Made by a program: the position numbers and the translations under genes
Source of the DNA: an uncultured Clostridia bacterium
Lineage (GTDB): Bacteria > Bacillota > Clostridia > Christensenellales > Pumilibacteraceae
Reading direction: 5' to 3'
Assembly (NCBI GenBank): GCA_934229275.1
Contig: CAKQDN010000025.1
Coordinates: 1-28,612 of the forward strand
Length of the DNA: 28,612 nt
The notes under the pieces: generated by a model
What the model saw: only the letters and a program-made list of their open reading frames with translations
Told to the model about the DNA's origin: nothing
Databases searched by the model: none
In this document: one piece after another, positions 24,201-28,612 of the stretch
Numbering within the stretch: position 1 is the stretch's first letter
How the letters are laid out: every line of letters starts with the position of its first letter

Positions 24201-24214
24201 CTATGTAGTATAAT
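24186..24214 (+). promoter_or_regulatory. Promoter of rnj-trmR-trhP
   Basis: TTGCTA (24186-24191), a 17-base spacer and TATAAT (24209-24214). The -35 hexamer lies in the 3' arm of the preceding terminator. It leaves a leader of about 40 bases before TTG 24264. Confidence 0.75.
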
Positions 24215-24263
24215 ATAAGCGAAAACAAATTAAATACATATCAAGTTATATTCGGAGGTTCGT

Positions 24264-25940
24264 TTGCAAAGAAGAAATGACGGACCTACTCTTAAGGTGA
24301 GTTTCATCGGCGGAGTGGGCGAAATAGGCAAGAATATGACTGCGCTGGAATACGACGACGAAATTATCGTCGTCGATTGCGGTTCGACTTTCCCGAGCGG
24401 AGACATGCCCGGAATCGACCTCGTTATTCCCGACGTATCGTATCTTATTGCCAACAGAGAAAAAGTAAAGGGAATAGTACTCACGCACGGTCACGAGGAC
24501 CATATCGGCGCGTTGCCGTATGTGCTTAAAGACATCAACGTTCCCGTATTCGGAACGAAACTGACGCTTGCGCTCGTGGACAACAAACTGCGCGAGCAGA
24601 AGGTGGACGGAGTGTCGTTAAACGTCGTCCGTCCCGGCAGCATCATATCGCTCGGCACCAAATTCAAGGTGGAATTCGTAAACGTCAGCCACTCGATCGC
24701 CGGTAGTTGCGCGCTTGCCATCACCACGCCCGTGGGCTTGGTTTTCCACACCGGCGACTTTAAGGTCGACTACACGCCCATCGACGGCAACGTGATAAAC
24801 TTAAAGCGTATCGCGGAAATCGGCGGAAAGGGCGTCACTCTGCTGCTTGCCGAAAGCACCAACGTCGAGCGCGAAGGCTCGTCCATGTCGGAAGCGAAAG
24901 TGGGAGAATCCATTGCGCATATCCTCAACGAGAATCAGGACAGGCGTATTTTTATCGCTACGTTCGCGTCCAACATTCACCGCTTGCAGCAGATTGTGGA
25001 CATCGCAAAAAAATTCAAGCGTAAAGTCGCGTTTGCCGGCAGAAGCATGGTAAACGTAGTCGAGTGCGCCACCAAAATAGGCGAACTCAAATTGGATAAT
25101 TCCTGCGTCGTGGACATCGACATGATCGATAAAGAAGCGGATAAAAATCTGCTTATCGTCACAACCGGCAGTCAGGGCGAACCCATGAGTGCGCTCACGC
25201 GTATCGCGAACGGCGAATTCCCCAAAATTCAACTCGGCTACAACGACACGGTAATCATTTCGGCGTCGCCCATTCCCGGCAACGAAAAAATGGTGTACAA
25301 CGTCGTAAACAATATCTATCAGCACGGCGCGAAAGCCATTTACGAACGCCTTGCCGAAGTGCATGCGTCCGGTCACGCTTGTCAGGACGAACTCAAACTC
25401 ATCCACGCGCTGATAAAGCCCAAATACTTCATTCCCGTGCACGGAGAGCGTCGCCACCTGCAAAAGCACGCCGAACTCGCCGTAAAAATGGGTACGCCTG
25501 CCAACAATATCATCATTCCCGATATCGGCAATCAGATAGAGATCACCGGTAAGACTTTCCGTATGGGCGACAATATCCCGTCCGGATGCCTGCTTGTGGA
25601 CGGCTTGGGCGTGGGCGACGTCGGAAGCATCGTGCTTCGCGACCGCAAACACCTGTCGGAAGAGGGGTTGTTCGTCGCTGTCGTGGGCGTAAACTCGCTG
25701 TCGGGCGAGATTTTCGGAATCGACATTTCCTCGAAAGGTTTTATGTATTCCGACGAGGAAGCGCAGGCGATAATAGAGGAAGCCAAGTCCGTGCTTAAAA
25801 GCGCGCTCGGAAAAATGGACCTTAAAGGCGCGTCCGACTGGACTCAGGTCAAGGCGACCATGCGCAAAGAACTTAAAAATCTGTTCTTCAAGCGCACTCG
25901 CCGCAACCCGATGGTAATACCCGTAATTCTGGAAAACTGA
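24264..25940 (+). CDS. rnj: Ribonuclease J
   Basis: RNase J is the 5'-to-3' exonuclease and endonuclease for mRNA decay and rRNA maturation in Firmicutes. The metallo-beta-lactamase motif LTHGHEDHIGALPY (zinc ligands, 73-86) and the metal ligands in HTGDFKVD are present. The beta-CASP domain has ATFASNIHRLQQI, and IPVHGERRHLQKHAEL carries a conserved histidine. The C-terminal domain follows. At 558 residues it has the usual length. TTG 24264 with TCGGAGG 5 bases upstream is clear. trmR starts one base after the stop. Whether it is RnjA or RnjB cannot be decided here. Confidence 0.95.
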   Translation: MQRRNDGPTLKVSFIGGVGEIGKNMTALEYDDEIIVVDCGSTFPSGDMPGIDLVIPDVSYLIANREKVKGIVLTHGHEDHIGALPYVLKDINVPVFGTKLTLALVDNKLREQKVDGVSLNVVRPGSIISLGTKFKVEFVNVSHSIAGSCALAITTPVGLVFHTGDFKVDYTPIDGNVINLKRIAEIGGKGVTLLLAESTNVEREGSSMSEAKVGESIAHILNENQDRRIFIATFASNIHRLQQIVDIAKKFKRKVAFAGRSMVNVVECATKIGELKLDNSCVVDIDMIDKEADKNLLIVTTGSQGEPMSALTRIANGEFPKIQLGYNDTVIISASPIPGNEKMVYNVVNNIYQHGAKAIYERLAEVHASGHACQDELKLIHALIKPKYFIPVHGERRHLQKHAELAVKMGTPANNIIIPDIGNQIEITGKTFRMGDNIPSGCLLVDGLGVGDVGSIVLRDRKHLSEEGLFVAVVGVNSLSGEIFGIDISSKGFMYSDEEAQAIIEEAKSVLKSALGKMDLKGASDWTQVKATMRKELKNLFFKRTRRNPMVIPVILEN

Positions 25941-25941
25941 C

Positions 25942-26586
25942 ATGCCGTTCAAAACGCCGTCGAAAAATTCGGAATATATAAGAGGCGTACTCGCGCCCGA
26001 AAAAGACGAGAGAATGCGCGCGATAACGGCTTATGCCGACGAGCGTATGATTCCCGTTCTGCTGCCCGAATCGGCAGTGCTTCTCGAGCAACTCGTCGGT
26101 CTTAAAAAACCGAAAAAAATACTGGAAATAGGCACCGCGATAGGATACAGCGCGGCGCTTATTCTGCGTAATTGCGACGGTAAAATCACGACTATCGAAA
26201 TAAACGAGGAATATGCGGAGAAGGCGAAGAGCAATCTTTCTTCGCTCGGCTACGACGGAAGATACACCGTTTTTTTCGGCGACGCCGACGATATTCTGCC
26301 GTTCATGGACGGCAAGTTCGATTTCGTGTTCATGGACGGACCCAAAACGCGCTACCCCGGTTTTCTGCCGCACATAAAACGCATGTTAAGTCCCGGCGGA
26401 GTGCTGCTTGCCGACAACGTGTTTTTTAACGGCATGGTGACGGGAGAGGGCGAAGTCAAGCACAGTAAACAGACTATAATAAACGGACTCGACAAATTTT
26501 TGCACGATCTGGCGAGCGATCCGGACTATACTACGAGCATTCTGCCGGTAGGTGACGGAATGTCGCTTTCGGTGAAAAAATCATGA
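25942..26586 (+). CDS. trmR: tRNA 5-hydroxyuridine methyltransferase TrmR-like O-methyltransferase
   Basis: A SAM-dependent O-methyltransferase of 214 residues. Motif I is ILEIGTAIGYSAALI, the acidic motif is TTIEINEEYAEKA, and VFMDGPK and LLADNVFFNG (metal-binding DN) are typical. In Bacillus subtilis the homologue YrrM (TrmR) makes 5-methoxyuridine from 5-hydroxyuridine at position 34, and its gene is next to U32 peptidase-family genes. The same order is seen here, with a 4-base overlap to trhP. A catechol-type O-methyltransferase is the alternative, but the context favours TrmR. Confidence 0.88.
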   Translation: MPFKTPSKNSEYIRGVLAPEKDERMRAITAYADERMIPVLLPESAVLLEQLVGLKKPKKILEIGTAIGYSAALILRNCDGKITTIEINEEYAEKAKSNLSSLGYDGRYTVFFGDADDILPFMDGKFDFVFMDGPKTRYPGFLPHIKRMLSPGGVLLADNVFFNGMVTGEGEVKHSKQTIINGLDKFLHDLASDPDYTTSILPVGDGMSLSVKKS

Positions 26587-27824
26587 CGCAAAAGATAGAA
26601 ATTCTCGCCCCTGCGGGCAATACGGAAAAACTAAAAACCGCGCTCTATTTCGGAGCGGACGCGGTTTATCTCGCGTACAAGCAGTTCGGACTGCGCGCGT
26701 TTGCCGATAATTTCGACGCGGACGAACTTCGCGCCGCCGTACTCTATTGCCACGAAAGAGGCAAAAAAGTGTACGTTACGCTCAATATTTTCGCGCATAA
26801 CGCAGATTTTAGTACTATGCCTGACATAGTACTTCTTCTGAAAGAATGCCGCGTCGACGGCGTTATCGTCAGCGATATGGGCGTCGTGAGCATAATTCGC
26901 AAATACGCGCCCGAACTCGATATTCACCTGTCCACGCAGGCGAATCTGACCAATAAATACGCCGCGCGATTCTATTGCGACATGGGTATAAAGCGGCTCG
27001 TAACGGCAAGAGAGTTGTCGCTCGACGAAATAAAGGAAATACGCGATTTTATTCCGCCCGAAGTGGAAATAGAGTCGTTCGTGCACGGAGCCATGTGTAT
27101 TTCCTATTCGGGTAGATGCCTTTTGTCCAATTATATGTCAGGAAGACTCAGCAATCACGGCGAGTGCGTGCAGAGTTGTCGCTGGGAATACGCTCTCGAA
27201 GAAAAGTCGCGAAAAGGCGAGTATTTTCCGATAGAAGAGGACGAGCGCGGCTCGTATATTCTCAACAGCAAAGACCTTAATATGGTTCGCTATATCGATA
27301 AACTCGCAGCCGCCGGAATAAACAGTTTCAAGATAGAAGGACGCGTCAAAACGTCCTATTACGTCGCAAGCGTGGTAAACGCTTACCGTCGCGCCGTGGA
27401 TTTATACTATAAGCAGGGCGATAAATTCGTGCTTCCCGAGGACATTTACGACGACTTGTTGAAGCCGAGTCACCGCATGTACTGCACGGGATTTTATTTC
27501 GGAAGAGATCCTTCCGCGCAGTGCTACGAAACGAGTAAGCCGCGGCAGAACTACGATTTCATCGCAATCGTGACCGAAAGCAGAGAGGACGGTTTCGTCG
27601 TCGAAATGCGCAACCGGTTCAGAAAAGGCGACGTTCTCGAGGTGTTGTCGCCCGGCGAGTATCATAACTCCCGTATAGTTGTCGGCGACATGCTCGACGA
27701 GGACGGAAACGCGATAGAGGACGTAATGAACGTGCAGCAAAAAGTGTTTGTCAAAAGCGATTTGAAACTCACTCCCGGCGATATGCTGCGCAAGAAGAAC
27801 GATTTGTCCTCGGTGGGAGAATAG
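26583..27824 (+). CDS. trhP: U32-family tRNA uridine-34 hydroxylation protein (TrhP/YrrO-like)
   Basis: A U32 'peptidase' family protein of 413 residues, like YrrO. The family signature ESFVHGAMCISYSGRCLLSN is intact, with cysteines CISYSGRC and later CVQSCRWEY suited to an iron-sulfur cluster. LAPAGNTEKLKTALYFGADAVY is the N-terminal barrel start. TrhP proteins act in prephenate-dependent hydroxylation of U34 of tRNAs. The neighbour TrmR would then methylate the product. B. subtilis has two TrhP genes (yrrN and yrrO); here only the long one is present. GGTGA lies 7 bases upstream. A hairpin at 26811-26833 repeats that of the terminator. Confidence 0.88.
   Translation: MTQKIEILAPAGNTEKLKTALYFGADAVYLAYKQFGLRAFADNFDADELRAAVLYCHERGKKVYVTLNIFAHNADFSTMPDIVLLLKECRVDGVIVSDMGVVSIIRKYAPELDIHLSTQANLTNKYAARFYCDMGIKRLVTARELSLDEIKEIRDFIPPEVEIESFVHGAMCISYSGRCLLSNYMSGRLSNHGECVQSCRWEYALEEKSRKGEYFPIEEDERGSYILNSKDLNMVRYIDKLAAAGINSFKIEGRVKTSYYVASVVNAYRRAVDLYYKQGDKFVLPEDIYDDLLKPSHRMYCTGFYFGRDPSAQCYETSKPRQNYDFIAIVTESREDGFVVEMRNRFRKGDVLEVLSPGEYHNSRIVVGDMLDEDGNAIEDVMNVQQKVFVKSDLKLTPGDMLRKKNDLSSVGE
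26811..26833 (+). repeat. Intragenic hairpin matching the trhP terminator
   Basis: AGTACTATG (26811-26819), a CCTGA loop and CATAGTACT (26825-26833). The arms equal those of the hairpin at 27886-27908, and 22 of 24 bases match over the shared stretch. It is coded inside trhP without breaking the frame, and it lacks a U-tract. Confidence 0.7.
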
Positions 27825-27883
27825 TTTCGAAAATTCGTAAAATACAGATTTTTATCTTAAAAACGCCACAAAACGCCTAAAAT

Positions 27884-27920
27884 AAAGTACTATGTGTGAC
27901 ATAGTACTTTTGTTTTTTCG
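27884..27920 (+). terminator. Rho-independent terminator after trhP
   Basis: A perfect 11-bp stem (27884-27894 with 27900-27910), loop TGTGA, then TGTTTTTT. It ends the rnj-trmR-trhP transcript. It faces the leftward rnpB terminator. Confidence 0.9.
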
Positions 27921-27934
27921 TGCAAAAACGTCAA

Positions 27935-27970
27935 AATCAAACAAAAACGCTCGCTGTTTATTGCGAGCGT
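27935..27970 (-). terminator. Terminator after rnpB
   Basis: On the minus strand an 8-bp stem (ACGCTCGC, loop AATAAACA, GCGAGCGT) at 27970-27947 is followed by TTTTGTTTG. It lies 15 bases beyond the mature 3' end of RNase P RNA. Confidence 0.8.
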
Positions 27971-27984
27971 GATTTTCAAAAAAG

Positions 27985-28306
27985 CAAGACGGTCTGTAAG
28001 CCGAATTCTGTCGAGGGCGATCATCTGTCTAGGCTTATCGTTGCCGATAAACTCGAGCGATATAGAAGAGCGAGCGGACAACTCGTATGCTCTCACATCT
28101 TGCGCCGGACGGGGTTTACAATGCCCTCCTCGTTGCCGAGGAAGCGGTGAGCCTTTACCTCGCCGTTTCACCTTTTCCCTTTCGGGTAGTTTACTTTCTG
28201 TTGCACTTTCCTTGAAGTCGCCTTCACCGGTAGTTAGCCGGCGTCCTTGTCCTGCGGCGTTCGGACTTTCCTCGTGCTTGTCGCACGTAATCGCCTGACC
28301 GTCTTG
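27985..28306 (-). ncRNA. rnpB: RNase P RNA, bacterial class A-like
   Basis: The catalytic RNA of RNase P, which matures tRNA 5' ends. On the minus strand the P1 helix is CAAGACGGTC (28306-28297) with GACCGTCTTG (27994-27985). The universal GAGGAAAGTCC follows near the 5' end. GTGCAACAGAAAG and GGCGAGGTAAAGGCTCACC are class A-like, and the 3' end contains ACAGAATTCGGCTTAC. About 322 bases. The ends are set from the P1 pairing and the promoter and may be off by a few bases. Confidence 0.95.
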
Positions 28307-28313
28307 CGCTTGT

Positions 28314-28342
28314 ATTATACAGCATTTGCAAGCCGAAAGCAA
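28314..28342 (-). promoter_or_regulatory. Promoter of rnpB
   Basis: On the minus strand TTGCTT (28342-28337), a 17-base spacer and TATAAT (28319-28314). The expected start is about 28307, at the P1 helix of RNase P RNA. Confidence 0.85.
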
Positions 28343-28346
28343 GCGT

Positions 28347-28612
28347 TCAGAGTATAAATTCCGATATTTTTGCCATGGCTTTTTTTTCGATTCTCGAAAC
28401 GTACGAACGCGATATGTCCATAATTGCCGCCACTTCCAGTTGAGTGTGCGCGCTTTCCCCGTTCAAACCGTAGCGAAGATTCATCACGGCTTTTTCGCGC
28501 GGTTTGAGTTTTTCTTCGACGATTTTTTCGATCTGCTTTATTGTCACGGCGTTTTCGACTCGCGTAAAAACGCCCTCGTCGGGAGAGGGAATGACGTCCA
28601 TCAGCGTTATCT
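28347..28612 (-). CDS. Sporulation-type sigma-70 factor, C-terminal part (SigK/SigE-like), cut by the window edge
   Basis: Only about 88 residues lie in the window. Codons before the first visible ATG (28601) stay in frame and encode ITL, so the gene continues to the right. The sequence ITLMDVIPSPDEG matches the linker before sigma region 4. LKPREKAVMNLRYGLNG is region 4.1. The helix-turn-helix ISRSYVSRIEKKA is region 4.2, which reads the -35. The IEKKA form resembles SigK and SigE of sporulating Firmicutes; which one cannot be decided. rnpB's promoter begins right after its stop. Confidence 0.85.
   Translation of the reverse strand, partial: ITLMDVIPSPDEGVFTRVENAVTIKQIEKIVEEKLKPREKAVMNLRYGLNGESAHTQLEVAAIMDISRSYVSRIEKKAMAKISEFIL

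Noticed and set aside
1..28612. CRISPR arrays, insertion sequences, phage genes or tRNA genes
   Set aside because: No regular spaced repeats, transposase motifs, integrase motifs or tRNA cloverleaf sequences were noticed on either strand.

Overview
This window looks like the chromosome of an anaerobic, probably endospore-forming Firmicute of the class Clostridia. The evidence is an electron-bifurcating NfnAB pair, the C-terminus of a SigK/SigE-type sigma factor, RNase J, an ECF-type vitamin transporter component, TsaE/TsaB/RimI, and the TrmR/TrhP tRNA-uridine pathway. Strong Shine-Dalgarno sites and frequent TTG starts fit the same picture. I see no phage, insertion sequence, CRISPR array or tRNA. 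Most of the DNA is core housekeeping sequence in tight, mostly rightward operons.

Layout. (1) 1-40 is the tail of an unidentified gene, followed by a terminator. (2) 205-4989 is one operon, tilS-hpt-trmN6-rsmI-dnaA. It is driven by a perfect TTGACA-17-TATAAT promoter whose spacer contains a perfect DnaA box, and it ends in a bidirectional terminator. The dnaA gene lies far from its usual partner dnaN, and the box suggests that DnaA regulates its own operon. (3) 5088-6592 is a divergent pair, a leftward cysteine-desulfurase-family gene and a rightward DUF3343 gene, whose predicted -10 elements overlap. (4) 6693-18687 holds nth and then a long, largely overlapping series: nfnA-nfnB-obgE-nadD/yqeK fusion-rsfS-PAP2 phosphatase-RibU-like ECF component-tsaE-yhbY-tsaB-rimI-alpha/beta hydrolase-membrane Mur ligase-SDR reductase. 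(5) 18932-21961 (minus) encodes a 1009-residue secreted, membrane-anchored surface protein made of four modules of about 205 residues, one transmembrane helix and a long acidic cytoplasmic tail. (6) 22234-24058 holds two half-size TauE/SafE permease genes and a sugar nucleotidyltransferase. (7) 24264-27824 is rnj-trmR-trhP, covering RNA turnover and wobble-uridine hydroxylation and methylation. (8) 27985-28306 (minus) is RNase P RNA with its own promoter and terminator, preceded by the end of a sporulation-type sigma factor gene that runs off the window.

The genes fall into four groups: RNA modification and processing (TilS, TrmN6, RsmI, TsaE/TsaB, TrmR/TrhP, RNase J, RNase P), ribosome assembly (Obg, RsfS, YhbY, RimI), replication and repair (DnaA, Nth), and redox, cofactor and envelope functions (NfnAB, NadD/YqeK, RibU-like, PAP2, Mur ligase, surface protein). 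The most notable observations are the DnaA box in the promoter of the dnaA operon, the membrane-anchored Mur ligase coupled to a hydrolase, the fused NadD with several altered active-site motifs, and a hairpin of almost the same sequence both inside trhP and in the terminator after it.
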